Origin: Novacetimonas cocois
GTDB taxonomy: Bacteria > Pseudomonadota > Alphaproteobacteria > Acetobacterales > Acetobacteraceae
NCBI RefSeq assembly: GCF_003311635.1
Contig: NZ_QEXL01000008.1
Coordinates: forward strand, 24,824-88,823
Direction of reading: 5' to 3'
DNA: 64,000 nucleotides
Part shown: positions 19,662 through 28,350 of the stretch, piece after piece
Position numbering within the stretch: position 1 is the stretch's first letter
Layout: each line of letters opens with the position of its first letter
Made by a program: the position numbers and the translations under genes
Notes under the pieces: model-generated
What the model saw: only the letters and a program-made list of their open reading frames with translations
What the model was told of the DNA's origin: nothing
The model's database searches: none

Positions 19662-19814
19662 GACGGTCCTCGACTTTATCTTCCTGTATCGTGACCTTTC
19701 CGGAGCGGGAAAGGCAAAGCCTTGATTTCATGCCTGACGCCATACAATGTTTCAACACTGGCGCCCGGATCAGGGGTGACGGCCGGGAAAGGTTAAGACT
19801 GGGGTGATGACGGG

Positions 19815-21008
19815 ATGAAGACCGGATTTTGGGTGATCGGCAGTCTGTTTCTGGCGGCCGCTCCGGCCCTTGCGCAAGGCGTTCCATCGCGCTCTTCCGT
19901 CATGATGGCAAAAGGCAACCTCGCGACAGATCCGACCCGTGAGGCCGTTACCGCCGCCCGCGCGTTCCTCGCGACCTTCGATTCCCATGGTCGGGAAATG
20001 GTGCAGTTTCCCTTTGTTACACAAAAGTCCGGCACTCTTGCCCGTTTCCGCAGAAGCGCGCCCGATCAGCCATCATTGCCCGTAACGGATGCGCAGGCCG
20101 CGGCACCGATGAAACGCGGCCCCGGCATGGGACCGCCGGGCGGCTTTGTCGGGGAACGATATGGCACGGCGGTGTGGTCCAATTATCCCGTCAGCGACGT
20201 GCCCCGTCCGGGCCTGCAGATGGGCCATCTGACACCACAGCAGCATGCCGCCGCCCTGCATCTGTTGCAGACCCTTCTGAGTGCGAAAGGATATCATAAG
20301 GTGCAGGACATCATGGGGGCCGATCAGGCGCTTGCGGACAGCGGCACGCCATTCGCCTCGGGCCGGGCGGTCTATACCATCGCGGTTTTCGGACAGCCTT
20401 CCGAAACATCGCCATGGATGGTGCAGTTCGGTGGCCATCATCTGGGCCTGAATGTCGTGATCGATGGCGCGCACGGCGTGATGACCCCGACGCTGACGGG
20501 TGCGCAGCCAGCCATCTATTCCCGCGATGGAAAGACCGTCCGCGTGCTGGCCGGTGAAAATGACAGGGCGTTCGCGCTTCTCAATTCCCTGAATGCAGGG
20601 CAGAGACAGCAGGCGATCCTTTCCTACAGGGTGGAGGATCTTGTTCAGGGGCCGGGTCATGATGGGGAAACCCTTGTCCCCGAGGGCATTCGGGGAACTG
20701 CCTTGGATGCCGCCCAGAAAGGGATGCTGATGGACATCATCGCGGAATGGGCCGGGATCATCAATGATGCCTATGCCGCGCCGCGTCTGAAGGAAATCCG
20801 CGAGGGGCTGGACGAAACCTGGTTCGCATGGAGCGGGCCGACCACCTGTGAGCCCGGTCATAACGGGTCGTCCTATTACCGGATCCAGGGGCCGCGCCTG
20901 CTGATCGAGTTTTCGCCGCAAGGGGTCGGTGGGGATCCCACCCTGCATGTCCATACGGTCTATCGGGATCCGACCGACAGTTATGGCAGCCGCTTTACCG
21001 TTCAATGA
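19815..21008 (+). CDS. DUF3500-family secreted protein
   Basis: A 397-residue protein with a signal peptide (KTGFWVIGSLFLAAAPALAQ). DUF3500 features: GLQMGHLTPQQHAAALHLLQTLLSAKGY, a GGHHLGLN segment with paired histidines, TPTLTGAQPA, and a C-terminal DETWFAWSGPTT ... YYRIQGPRLLIEFSPQG ... HVHTVYRDPT that looks like a ligand or metal pocket. The function of the family is not known. The gene overlaps the next one by four bases (ATGA). The same pairing with a HupE-N-terminal-like protein is familiar in other proteobacteria, which suggests they work together. Confidence 0.85.
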   Translation: MKTGFWVIGSLFLAAAPALAQGVPSRSSVMMAKGNLATDPTREAVTAARAFLATFDSHGREMVQFPFVTQKSGTLARFRRSAPDQPSLPVTDAQAAAPMKRGPGMGPPGGFVGERYGTAVWSNYPVSDVPRPGLQMGHLTPQQHAAALHLLQTLLSAKGYHKVQDIMGADQALADSGTPFASGRAVYTIAVFGQPSETSPWMVQFGGHHLGLNVVIDGAHGVMTPTLTGAQPAIYSRDGKTVRVLAGENDRAFALLNSLNAGQRQQAILSYRVEDLVQGPGHDGETLVPEGIRGTALDAAQKGMLMDIIAEWAGIINDAYAAPRLKEIREGLDETWFAWSGPTTCEPGHNGSSYYRIQGPRLLIEFSPQGVGGDPTLHVHTVYRDPTDSYGSRFTVQ

Positions 21009-21553
21009 ACCGGGTAAGGATCGCGCTGTTCGCCGCAGGTGTCCTGCTGCTTCCCTGCGCGTCGGCCATGGCGCACCGGCTGGATGAATACCTGCATGCG
21101 ACAACCTTTGACCTGACGCGGACGCATATCCTGCTGCATCTGCGGCTTACGCCAGGCATGGATGTTGCCGATCGCATCATCCGACAGATGGACCGGAACA
21201 GTGACGGGCGCCTGTCGCCGGTTGAACAGCGGGCCTATGTGTCGCAGATCATGCAGGGCCTTTCGCTGTCCCTGAATGGACGGGCGGCCCGGTTGCGGAT
21301 GGAAACCTTTACCTTTCCCACCATTGCGGAGATGCGGGCGGGCACTGGCGTCATCGACCTTCGTTTCGGCGTGAAAACCGATCTTCAGACCGGCAGTTAC
21401 CGCCTGACATATCATGACAGGGGCGGAGGGACCGGGACGGTATGGCTGGTAAACTGCCTGCTGCCGCAGGATCCCACGATACATGTCACCGAGCAGAAGC
21501 GTTCAGAGGATCAGTCCTCCTATATGCTAGATTTTTCCATCAGCCCGCCGTGA
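21005..21553 (+). CDS. Small secreted protein resembling the N-terminal part of HupE/UreJ-like proteins
   Basis: 182 residues: signal peptide (RVRIALFAAGVLLLPCASAMA), then AHRLDEYLHATTFDL, LRLTPGMDVAD, and an EF-hand-like loop (DRNSDGRLSPVEQRAY), NGR, VDLRFGVK-type strands, VNCLLPQDPTIHVTEQ. This matches the exported domain that precedes the membrane region in some HupE/UreJ-type proteins, but here no transmembrane segments follow and the gene ends after the domain. Start ATG 21005 overlaps the DUF3500 stop, so the pair is translationally coupled. The function is unknown; the EF-hand-like loop suggests calcium binding. Confidence 0.75.
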   Translation: MNRVRIALFAAGVLLLPCASAMAHRLDEYLHATTFDLTRTHILLHLRLTPGMDVADRIIRQMDRNSDGRLSPVEQRAYVSQIMQGLSLSLNGRAARLRMETFTFPTIAEMRAGTGVIDLRFGVKTDLQTGSYRLTYHDRGGGTGTVWLVNCLLPQDPTIHVTEQKRSEDQSSYMLDFSISPP

Positions 21554-21673
21554 TGATGCCATGCGGGCAATGTCTGCTTTTCGGAAATGACCTGTTATTT
21601 TATGGGGGGCAGCATGCGACGATCGGTTTTTGTCCCGTTGTCTGATCGGGAATAATCCGTCAAAGTAATAATA

Positions 21674-21752
21674 AAAGTTTTTGGGTGCCGCCTTTTTTCA
21701 AAAAGGCGGCGTCTTCTGAAGATTTTTGAAAAAAGCTTCACCAAAAACTTCT
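21674..21752 (+). repeat. Double-hairpin intergenic repeat, best-preserved copy (R3)
   Basis: Outer inverted repeat AAGTTTTTGG ... CCAAAAACTT encloses two hairpins: a first stem GCCGCC/GGCGGC around TTTTTTCAAAAA, and a second GAAGATTTTTG/AAAAAAGCTTC. It sits between the convergent genes ending at 21553 and 21759. Comparison with copy R7 shows a compensatory pair change (C:G to A:T) in the first stem. Confidence 0.85.
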
Positions 21753-21758
21753 TGATAA

Positions 21759-22295
21759 TCAGATGTGCAAAGGTCGCGCCGGATTGCCTGCCACGGTTGC
21801 GCCTGCCGCCACGTCGCGCGTGACGACGCTCCCGGCCCCGATTATGGCGTCATTGCCGATCGTGATTCCTGGCAGGATGATGGCACCGCCGCCGATCCAG
21901 ACATTTTCGCCAATAGTAATGGGGCTACCAAACTCCAGCATTTTCCGGCGCTGGTTCGGGTCGCGGGGATGATCGGCCGCAAGGATCTGTACGCCGGGGC
22001 CGATCTGCGTGCCGTGGCCGATCCTGACCGGAACCACATCCAGAATGACGCAGCCGAAGTTCAGGAACACATTGTCGCCTAAAAAGATATTATAACCATA
22101 ATCACAGTGGAAAGGCGCGCGTATGATCGTATTCTGCCCAACCGCGCCCAGCCGGTCATGTAGCACCCCGTCATGATTGTTATACCGGCCAAGCCATGCT
22201 GCGCATTGCGCCATGTCCTGCTGCAGTTCAGGATCACTGGCGACATACAGCTCACCGGCGAGCATTTTCTGCTTTTCGCTTCTTGGGGCGGTCAT
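21759..22295 (-). CDS. maa: Maltose/galactoside O-acetyltransferase-type hexapeptide-repeat protein
   Basis: A 178-residue left-handed beta-helix acetyltransferase of the Maa/NodL/LacA family: N-terminal SEKQKMLAGELYVASDPEL, then hexapeptide repeats with CDYGYNIFLGDNVFLNFGCVILDVVPVRIG, the catalytic histidine region ILAADHPRDP, and ITIGENVWIGGGAIILPGITIGNDAIIGAGSVVTRDVAAG. It transfers acetyl from acetyl-CoA to a sugar hydroxyl. Its start overlaps the DUF1349 stop by four bases (ATGA), so the two are co-translated. Gene name by family only. Confidence 0.88.
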   Translation of the reverse strand: MTAPRSEKQKMLAGELYVASDPELQQDMAQCAAWLGRYNNHDGVLHDRLGAVGQNTIIRAPFHCDYGYNIFLGDNVFLNFGCVILDVVPVRIGHGTQIGPGVQILAADHPRDPNQRRKMLEFGSPITIGENVWIGGGAIILPGITIGNDAIIGAGSVVTRDVAAGATVAGNPARPLHI

Positions 22296-22987
22296 GTCAG
22301 GTCATGCAACGCCTTGCCAAGCGGCGCGCCAAGTTTCCAGTCCGAAAAACGGACCTTGAGTCCCTGCCGCTCAGGCGTGCAGCACATCGGGCCGACCAGA
22401 TAGGATTCAGCCTGAGGGAAAGGGGCCAGGCGGACCAGCGGCCATATCCTGCCATCACCCGAAACCTGCAGCCGCAGCACGCCATCGGCGACGGTCGCGC
22501 GCATCCAGAAATCTTTCGGATCACCCTCATACGGGGCCGTTGCCCAGTCCGAACGGCCATCCGTCAGAACGCTGCTGAGCATGGCGCGCCCATCCGAAAG
22601 CTCGATCCCGGCCTTGACCCAGTGTTCTTCGTCAATACGGACCATGAGGCCCGCCTGATCGTACAGCTTTTCATATTCAGCGCGAATACGAAGCTGCGCC
22701 GTAAAGCGAGACGGCGCATGCATGCCGTAAAAATGGCCGCTGTCGCGCGTGAATCCATAAAAGGTCTCGCGCCAGAAATCGGAGCCCTTGTCGGTCGTCA
22801 TTTCGAGGGTATCTGCCGTGATGACGCTTTTGCGCGGCCTGTTGAGCCAGATACCGCCGCGCCATGGACCGGGCGTGCGGGCCTGCGCCCGTCCCCCCAG
22901 AACCATGCCGCCCGCCACGGCACCCGCCGCGATGACCGTTCGTCGCGTCATGCCGGGGGGATCGTTCCTTTTGCCTTTATCGCTCAT
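22292..22987 (-). CDS. DUF1349 protein with Tat signal
   Basis: About 231 residues from ATG 22987, chosen because GGGAGG lies 8 bases upstream; the frame also opens at 23002. A twin-arginine signal (MTRRTVIAAGAVAGGMVLGGRAQA) precedes a DUF1349 concanavalin-like domain: TTDKGSDFWRETFYG, FTAQLRIRAEYEKLYDQAGLMVRIDEEHWVKAGIE, SVLTDGRSDWA, DFWMRATVADGVLRLQVSGDG, YLVGPMCCTPERQGLKVRFSDW. The fold is that of carbohydrate-binding beta-sandwiches. Coupling to a sugar O-acetyltransferase suggests a saccharide substrate, by inference. Confidence 0.82.
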   Translation of the reverse strand: MSDKGKRNDPPGMTRRTVIAAGAVAGGMVLGGRAQARTPGPWRGGIWLNRPRKSVITADTLEMTTDKGSDFWRETFYGFTRDSGHFYGMHAPSRFTAQLRIRAEYEKLYDQAGLMVRIDEEHWVKAGIELSDGRAMLSSVLTDGRSDWATAPYEGDPKDFWMRATVADGVLRLQVSGDGRIWPLVRLAPFPQAESYLVGPMCCTPERQGLKVRFSDWKLGAPLGKALHDLT

Positions 22988-23063
22988 TGCCAGACCTCCC
23001 ATGCCGGTTGGAATTTTTCTTTAACTACAAAACTGGCATAGATCAAAATCCGAGGGTTGTCTG

Positions 23064-23128
23064 AGAAGTTTTTTCAAATGCGAGCTTCCCTGAAGCTTTT
23101 TGGAAAAAGCTTCACCAAAAACTTCTTT
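23064..23128 (+). repeat. Double-hairpin intergenic repeat, left hairpin degraded (copy R4)
   Basis: GAAGTTTTTTCAAATGC, then a perfect hairpin GAAGCTTTTT-GG-AAAAAGCTTC followed by CACCAAAAACTTCTT. It lies between two genes on the same (minus) strand, downstream of the pirin-like gene and upstream of the DUF1349 gene, so here it would separate two transcripts rather than convergent ones. Confidence 0.72.
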
Positions 23129-23242
23129 AAAATTGAAGAATGTTCCTGGAATGAATTTTGAAATATCCTTCCTGTGCCGGGGGAAATATCAGCCGTCAAT
23201 GCGTGGGCACGCCAGCGGGATCATCCTGTCTGATCGGCCTGT

Positions 23243-23974
23243 CTATCTTGCGACATCAACCAGAAGAACAATCCCATTTTCCTGCGCGATGACCGTCAGG
23301 GTGTTTTCCTCTTCAATCGCTGCCGCGTCTCCCGGCATCAGCACTTCGTCCCCAATCCGCATGACCCCTGAGACGACGACCAGATAAAGATCGCGGGCCT
23401 CGGCCGTTTGATAGGCCGCACCTTCGCCAGCCCGAAGCGTGGCCTGCAGCAGGCGGGCACAACTGCTGAGGGGAACGGGGCTTCCATCCAGCACCATCTC
23501 TGTCTGTTCAGGGTCGTCTTCCGGAAAACCGGAGGCCAGGATGCGGAATGAACCGTCATCCATGGCCGGACAGAGCGCGCGGACTGCCTGAAAGGGGAAA
23601 TCGCCTTGCGTATCCGCCACGAACCAGAACTGAAAGACAGCAGCCGCCGCGTCGGTCGTTTTCCATTGCAGGTCCGAACATCCGGACCCGGTACTGATCA
23701 GGTGCAGGCCACCTGTCTGGATATGTTCATGGGAAAAATGATCCACCTGAACGGCGACATCGCCATGCGCCACCCATGTCGCGATATCCATGCTGGCTTC
23801 GGGGCCAAGCCGACAGGTTGTACCGGGTGGCAGGGTGGCCTGATTGACCGCGCGCAGCCGCCCTTCATGCGCATGCCCGGCGGAGCGCCAGTCGGCAAAG
23901 TCGAAATGACAGCGAAAGGTGACGCCGCCATCATGGGCAGTGCCCAGCGTGCTGGCGCGGCGGATGGTGATCAT
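23243..23974 (-). CDS. Pirin-like bicupin protein lacking the usual metal ligands
   Basis: A 243-residue protein with pirin/YhaK layout: ITIRRASTLGTAHDGG, LRAVNQATLPPGTT, MDIATWVAHGDV, HIQTGGLHLISTGSG, VFQFWFVADTQGDFPFQAV, and a C-terminal second cupin. In typical pirins an H-P-H motif just before MEIVTY binds iron; here the matching segment reads LGPEASMDIATW, so the metal site is probably lost. Its start overlaps the NodT-channel stop by four bases (ATGA), making it the last gene of the EmrB-EmrA-NodT operon. It may act as a regulator or stress protein; this is uncertain. Confidence 0.72.
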   Translation of the reverse strand: MITIRRASTLGTAHDGGVTFRCHFDFADWRSAGHAHEGRLRAVNQATLPPGTTCRLGPEASMDIATWVAHGDVAVQVDHFSHEHIQTGGLHLISTGSGCSDLQWKTTDAAAAVFQFWFVADTQGDFPFQAVRALCPAMDDGSFRILASGFPEDDPEQTEMVLDGSPVPLSSCARLLQATLRAGEGAAYQTAEARDLYLVVVSGVMRIGDEVLMPGDAAAIEEENTLTVIAQENGIVLLVDVAR

Positions 23975-25530
23975 GCGTGCTTCCCCGGTTTTTTACGGAC
24001 GGGATAGATATTTTCCCACCCTCCACCTAACGCACGATAAAGGCGGGTCACGCAATCCGCGACCTGCCCGGTGGCGGTCACCAGTTCACTCTGGGAATTG
24101 AGGAGCGCGTTCTGCAGGGTCAGCACGTTGAGGAAGTCGGAGGCACCCTGTACATACTGTGCCTGTGCTGTCTGTACGGCGATCTCGTTTTCATGCACGG
24201 CCTCCGTCAGCCTGTCGCGCTGGTTCTGGGCGGCGGTAAAGGCGGCCATGGCATTGTCGATTTCTTCCCATGCCTTGAGAACCGTGCGCTGGAAAAGCGT
24301 TGCCGCCTCCTGCTGCTGCGCCTTGCGCAGGCGAAGCTGCCCGGTCAGGCGCCCCCCCTCGAAAATCGGCAGGGTCGCGGTCGGGCCAAAGCCATACTGC
24401 CGTGACGCCCACGAACCCAGTCCACTGAACTGGAGCGCCTGCACATCCAGGCTGCCGGACAGGGTGACGCGCGGAAAGAAGTCCGCGATTGCAACACCGA
24501 TATTGGCCGTCGCGGCATGCAGGCGTTCGGACGCCATGCGGATGTCCGGCCGGCGTTCCGCCAGTTCCGAGGGAAGGCCTGCCGGAACTTCGCCCGGAAC
24601 GGACGGTACAATGGCTGCCTTGCCAAGTTCCGCATTCAGTGCGCCGGGTTCGCGCGCCACGAGAAAGCTCAGGGCATTGAGGAGATGGATTTCCTGACTT
24701 TTCAGCGGTGACAGGCGGGATTCGAAATTATGCAGCTGTCCCGTCGCTTCCGCCACGTCCAGTCGCGTCGCGGCACCCTGTTCAAAGCGCAGCCGGGTCA
24801 GCTGTACGCTGTGGCTGGCGATATCGATATTATGTTCTAGAATGGCAATCTGTGACTGCGTGGCGCGCAGATCGATATAATCCTGCGCGGTCTCGGCCAT
24901 AAGGGAGACCAGCACGTCACGCTGCATTTCCTGCGTGGCGTGCATGGCGGCGGTGGCGGCCTCGACCTGTCGGCGGACATGCCCCCACAGATCGACCTCC
25001 CACGACGCATTCAGGCCGTATTGCGGCAGATTGAATGACGGGTTGCCAATGCTGCCGGGAAAGGCGACAGGACCAAAACCCTGCGTTCCACTGGCGATGG
25101 TGCCGGCCGGTTCGCGCTCCATCGTGCCCAGCAGGCCCAGAAGCCCGTTCGTGCTGGCCCGTTCGCGGGCATAGGACGCGTTGGCCTGCATCTGGGGAAA
25201 CTGGGCCGCGCTGGCGATGCGTCGCTCCGCCGTGCTTTCAGCCAGACGGAATGACGCCGCCTTCAGGTCAAGGTTCGAACGCGCGACATCGTTTTCAAGC
25301 CGGCCAAGAAGCGGATCATGAAACAGATTCCACCAGGCCGGGTCGGTCGATGCCGTCGTGACGCGGCTTTCGGCGGCAGGCAGGGGATCGTGCCATGTCG
25401 CAGCACTTTTGACCTGTGGTTTATGGAAATCAGGTCCCACCGTGCAGGCCGCCAGCGCCCCCAGCGCAAGGCACGTGACAAGCCCGCGTCCCGTCGCGTT
25501 AGCGCCAGACATAGCGGTCATCTCCGGCAT
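23971..25530 (-). CDS. NodT-type outer-membrane efflux lipoprotein
   Basis: About 519 residues. It has a lipoprotein signal (GLVTCLALGALAACTVGPDFHKP) and the NodT pattern: WWNLFHDPLLGRLENDVARSNLDLKAASFRLAES, NASWEVDLWGHVRRQVEAATAAM, DLRATQSQIAILEHNI, GLPSELAERRPDIRMASERLHAATANIGVAIADFFP, LPIFEGGRL. Starts at 25530 and 25512 are both possible (GGAG precedes the latter by 9 bases); both overlap the end of the fusion-protein gene. It provides the outer-membrane exit for the EmrAB-like pump. The second NodT-type channel of the window (the other is at 16501) is clearly different in sequence. Confidence 0.9.
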   Translation of the reverse strand: MPEMTAMSGANATGRGLVTCLALGALAACTVGPDFHKPQVKSAATWHDPLPAAESRVTTASTDPAWWNLFHDPLLGRLENDVARSNLDLKAASFRLAESTAERRIASAAQFPQMQANASYARERASTNGLLGLLGTMEREPAGTIASGTQGFGPVAFPGSIGNPSFNLPQYGLNASWEVDLWGHVRRQVEAATAAMHATQEMQRDVLVSLMAETAQDYIDLRATQSQIAILEHNIDIASHSVQLTRLRFEQGAATRLDVAEATGQLHNFESRLSPLKSQEIHLLNALSFLVAREPGALNAELGKAAIVPSVPGEVPAGLPSELAERRPDIRMASERLHAATANIGVAIADFFPRVTLSGSLDVQALQFSGLGSWASRQYGFGPTATLPIFEGGRLTGQLRLRKAQQQEAATLFQRTVLKAWEEIDNAMAAFTAAQNQRDRLTEAVHENEIAVQTAQAQYVQGASDFLNVLTLQNALLNSQSELVTATGQVADCVTRLYRALGGGWENIYPVRKKPGKHA

Positions 25531-26575
25531 GGGGGCCTTCGGGTTCTGATTGGGTGTCGATGTTGACTTCCACCGACATGCCGACGCGCACTTTGGCGGC
25601 AAGCGGCTGGCCCGCGTCGAATGTCAGCTTTACCGGAATGCGCTGTACCACCTTGGTAAAGTTGCCGGTGGCGTTATCAGGCTGGATCGGCGCGAAGGCC
25701 ACTCCTGTCGCGGGCGCAAGGGAGTCGACATGCGCCCTGAGGGGATGGCCGGGAAACGTATCGACCCAGATGGTGGCGCGCTGTCCCGTCTGTACCTTCG
25801 TCAGCTGCGTTTCCTGAAAATTCGCCAGGACATAGGCCGCCTGCGTCGGTACTACGGCAAGGATGCCGGTGCCGGGATGAACATAGGCACCGACACGCAC
25901 GCCACGTTCGCCCACCACGCCACTGACCGGGGCGGGAATGGTGCAATAGGACAGATTGAGTTCGGCCTGTTTCTGGTCGCCCTGCATGCGCAAAAGGACA
26001 CCGCGCGCGCGTTCTAGCTGTCCCTTCAGGACGGCAATCTGCCGGATCGCGGCGTCCACGGCGGCCTGATCGCGGGCGATGGCGGCCTGTTCTTCCTTTT
26101 CATGCGCTTCGGACGCCTGTTTCTGTTCGATGGTGCCCGCGCCGCCCGCTGACAGGTTCCGGTAACGGGCACTGTTCTGCTGCGCGAAAAGCAGGTTGGC
26201 CTGATCGGCAAGGACGGCGGCGCGCGCCTCTGAAATCACGGCGTCCTGCCGGGCAAGTTCCGCCTCCAGATTCGCCACGTCACCCTGCGCGGCCAGAACG
26301 TTGCCCTTTGCCACGTCGAGTGCGGCGCGATAGTCGTCATCCTCGATATGGGCAAGCTCCTCTCCCGCGCGGACCTGTTCGTTGTCCTGCGCGATCACGC
26401 GGTCAATGCGTCCGGCGACCTTGGGCGCGACCGTCGTGAAGTCGGCCGTGACATAGGCGTCGTTGGTGTACTGGTTGACACCATCCCCATTGACGAGACG
26501 CGCCCCGCCCCATGCGACACAGGCAAGGACTGCGGCCGTGCATCCGGCATACAGAAGAGGTTTTTTGTAGATCAT
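25499..26575 (-). CDS. EmrA-like membrane fusion protein
   Basis: 358 residues: one N-terminal transmembrane helix (LLYAGCTAAVLACVAWGGARL), then YTNDAYVTADFTTVAPKVAGRIDRVIAQDNEQVRAGEELAHIED (lipoyl half), a long coiled-coil hairpin (about residues 80-210), LSYCTIPAPVSGVVGERGVRVGAYVHPGTGILAVVP, and the barrel domain QETQLTKVQTGQRATIWVDTFPG. This is the adaptor type used with DHA2-family MFS pumps. It lies 17 bases after the pump gene and overlaps the NodT gene, forming a tripartite efflux operon. Confidence 0.92.
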   Translation of the reverse strand: MIYKKPLLYAGCTAAVLACVAWGGARLVNGDGVNQYTNDAYVTADFTTVAPKVAGRIDRVIAQDNEQVRAGEELAHIEDDDYRAALDVAKGNVLAAQGDVANLEAELARQDAVISEARAAVLADQANLLFAQQNSARYRNLSAGGAGTIEQKQASEAHEKEEQAAIARDQAAVDAAIRQIAVLKGQLERARGVLLRMQGDQKQAELNLSYCTIPAPVSGVVGERGVRVGAYVHPGTGILAVVPTQAAYVLANFQETQLTKVQTGQRATIWVDTFPGHPLRAHVDSLAPATGVAFAPIQPDNATGNFTKVVQRIPVKLTFDAGQPLAAKVRVGMSVEVNIDTQSEPEGPHAGDDRYVWR

Positions 26576-26592
26576 GGCGGGATACCCAAGAT

Positions 26593-28230
26593 TCAGCGCG
26601 CGGGCGCGTTGGCGGAGGGCGCGCGTGGCGGATAGACGCGGTGCGGCAGGATCAGGTTCATGACGGCATAGCCGAGGCAGACCCAGATCAGGATGTAGTA
26701 TAGATCATTGAGCGCGAGTACGAGCGCCTGTTCATGGACATAGGTGTGAAAGACCTGAAGCGAATTGCGGGCGACATGCATGCTGTCGGGGGAGGTGCCC
26801 GACAGCTGCCGGCCGATCGGGTCGCCCATGCCCTGCAGTGCAAGGCCGTGCGTGCCGTGATGGTCGAGCAGCATGGTGGAATGGTACTGCTCCCGCCGGC
26901 GGGTCAGGCTGGAAAACAGCGCGAAGGCGACGGCATTCGCCAGTCCCTTGAGCATGTTCACCATGCCGGAGATGAAGGGGCCGTCCGCCGGTCCCATGGC
27001 CATTGTCGCCAGCATGAGCGTGGGGATGACGGTCATGGGCTGTCCAAAGACCTGCAGGATCTGGGGCAGGTAGAAATTGTCCCGCACCCAGTCCACCGTC
27101 AGCCATGAACCCAGCCAGGCCGAGGCCGCAAGGCACAGCATGCCGCCAGCCAGAACAAAGCGGCAGTCCACCTTGCGGTTGTTGCAGATGGCCGCGATCA
27201 GCGGCAGCATGACAAGCTGCGGCAGGGCAACGACAAGCGACACCGGGGCCGCCTGAATGGGGCGGTAGCCACGCACCGCTTCCAGATAGGTCGCCGGAAT
27301 GTCGCCCATGATGGCGCAGATGGCGAGGATGCCGATCAGCGAGAGCAGGGAGGCCTGGATGTTGCGCGATTTCCAGTACTGGATGCGGAAATAGGGGCTG
27401 GGGTGAAACGCCTCGTTAATGACAAAGACGATAAAGGCCGCCCCGCCCCAGAAGGTCAGGTTCGTGATGATGGGGGAGCGGAACCAGTCCAGCCGGTCGC
27501 CCTGATACAGCACGATGACCACCGAACAGATGGCGGGCAGCCCGACAAGGATGCCGAACCAGTTGAACTGCCTGAACCGTTCAAAGTGCATCGGATCTTT
27601 CGGCAGGCCATATGCCATCATGGCAATGGCGAGCGCCGCAGTGGGGATGATTTCCCAGTAAAGCCAGTGCCAGCCGACATGTTCGAACCAGAATGCCTCC
27701 AGCGGCAGGCCGAGGTTCGGGCCGAAGGTCGCGCTCATGGCATAGCCGCCGATGCCGAACACGCGGATTTGCGGCGGAAGGTATTTCAGCATGACGGTCA
27801 TCAGCACGGGCGGCAGGCAACCGCCCGCCAGTCCCTGAAAGGCGCGCAGGATACACAGCGACGTGACATCCGGCATGAACGGCGCGGGAAGGGAAAGCAG
27901 CGCCAGCATCGCCGTCATGAAGATGGAAAAGCGGTAGATCGAGAACGTCATGTAGAACCATGGCGTAAAGGCCATGGCGGCGATGTTGAACGCTTCGTAG
28001 ATGGCGATGACCCACGTGCCTTCATCGTGCCCGATATGCATCGCGCCCCGGATGTCGGACAGCCCGATTTCGGTAACATGTTCGTTGAACCCCGCGACAT
28101 GCACGGCAAGCAGCATGCCCAGGCAGCCCATCACGGTCCGCAGGCCGAATGGCGGGATATAGGACGGCATCGCGGGTGAGGCATGGATCACCGGCGCACC
28201 ATCTTTCGGGGCGGGGGCAGCGGTTGTCAT
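26593..28230 (-). CDS. EmrB-like DHA2 MFS efflux transporter
   Basis: A 545-residue 14-helix MFS protein. TM1 GCLGMLLAVHVAGFNEHVTEIGL, the motif-C-like stretch and ILRAFQGLAGGCLPPVLMTVMLKYLPP, MSATFGPNLGLPL, WHWLYWEIIPTAALAIAMMAYGLP, and later GMVNMLKGLANAVAFALFSSLTRRREQYHSTML are typical of EmrB/fusaric-acid-type pumps. It is the first gene of the operon with the EmrA-like adaptor, NodT channel and pirin-like protein. It is divergent from the LysR gene across about 120 bases. Likely substrates are hydrophobic or aromatic-acid compounds, as in related systems. Confidence 0.92.
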   Translation of the reverse strand: MTTAAPAPKDGAPVIHASPAMPSYIPPFGLRTVMGCLGMLLAVHVAGFNEHVTEIGLSDIRGAMHIGHDEGTWVIAIYEAFNIAAMAFTPWFYMTFSIYRFSIFMTAMLALLSLPAPFMPDVTSLCILRAFQGLAGGCLPPVLMTVMLKYLPPQIRVFGIGGYAMSATFGPNLGLPLEAFWFEHVGWHWLYWEIIPTAALAIAMMAYGLPKDPMHFERFRQFNWFGILVGLPAICSVVIVLYQGDRLDWFRSPIITNLTFWGGAAFIVFVINEAFHPSPYFRIQYWKSRNIQASLLSLIGILAICAIMGDIPATYLEAVRGYRPIQAAPVSLVVALPQLVMLPLIAAICNNRKVDCRFVLAGGMLCLAASAWLGSWLTVDWVRDNFYLPQILQVFGQPMTVIPTLMLATMAMGPADGPFISGMVNMLKGLANAVAFALFSSLTRRREQYHSTMLLDHHGTHGLALQGMGDPIGRQLSGTSPDSMHVARNSLQVFHTYVHEQALVLALNDLYYILIWVCLGYAVMNLILPHRVYPPRAPSANAPAR

Positions 28231-28350
28231 GGACCTGTATCAGCAGCATTGGACGGCGTCTGACCACCCACGTTTCGGGCAAGAGATGATTCCACTTTCC
28301 GGAAGGGTTTGTGCTGGCCCCTGCGCGCAGTGAAGCTTATATTGGAAAGA

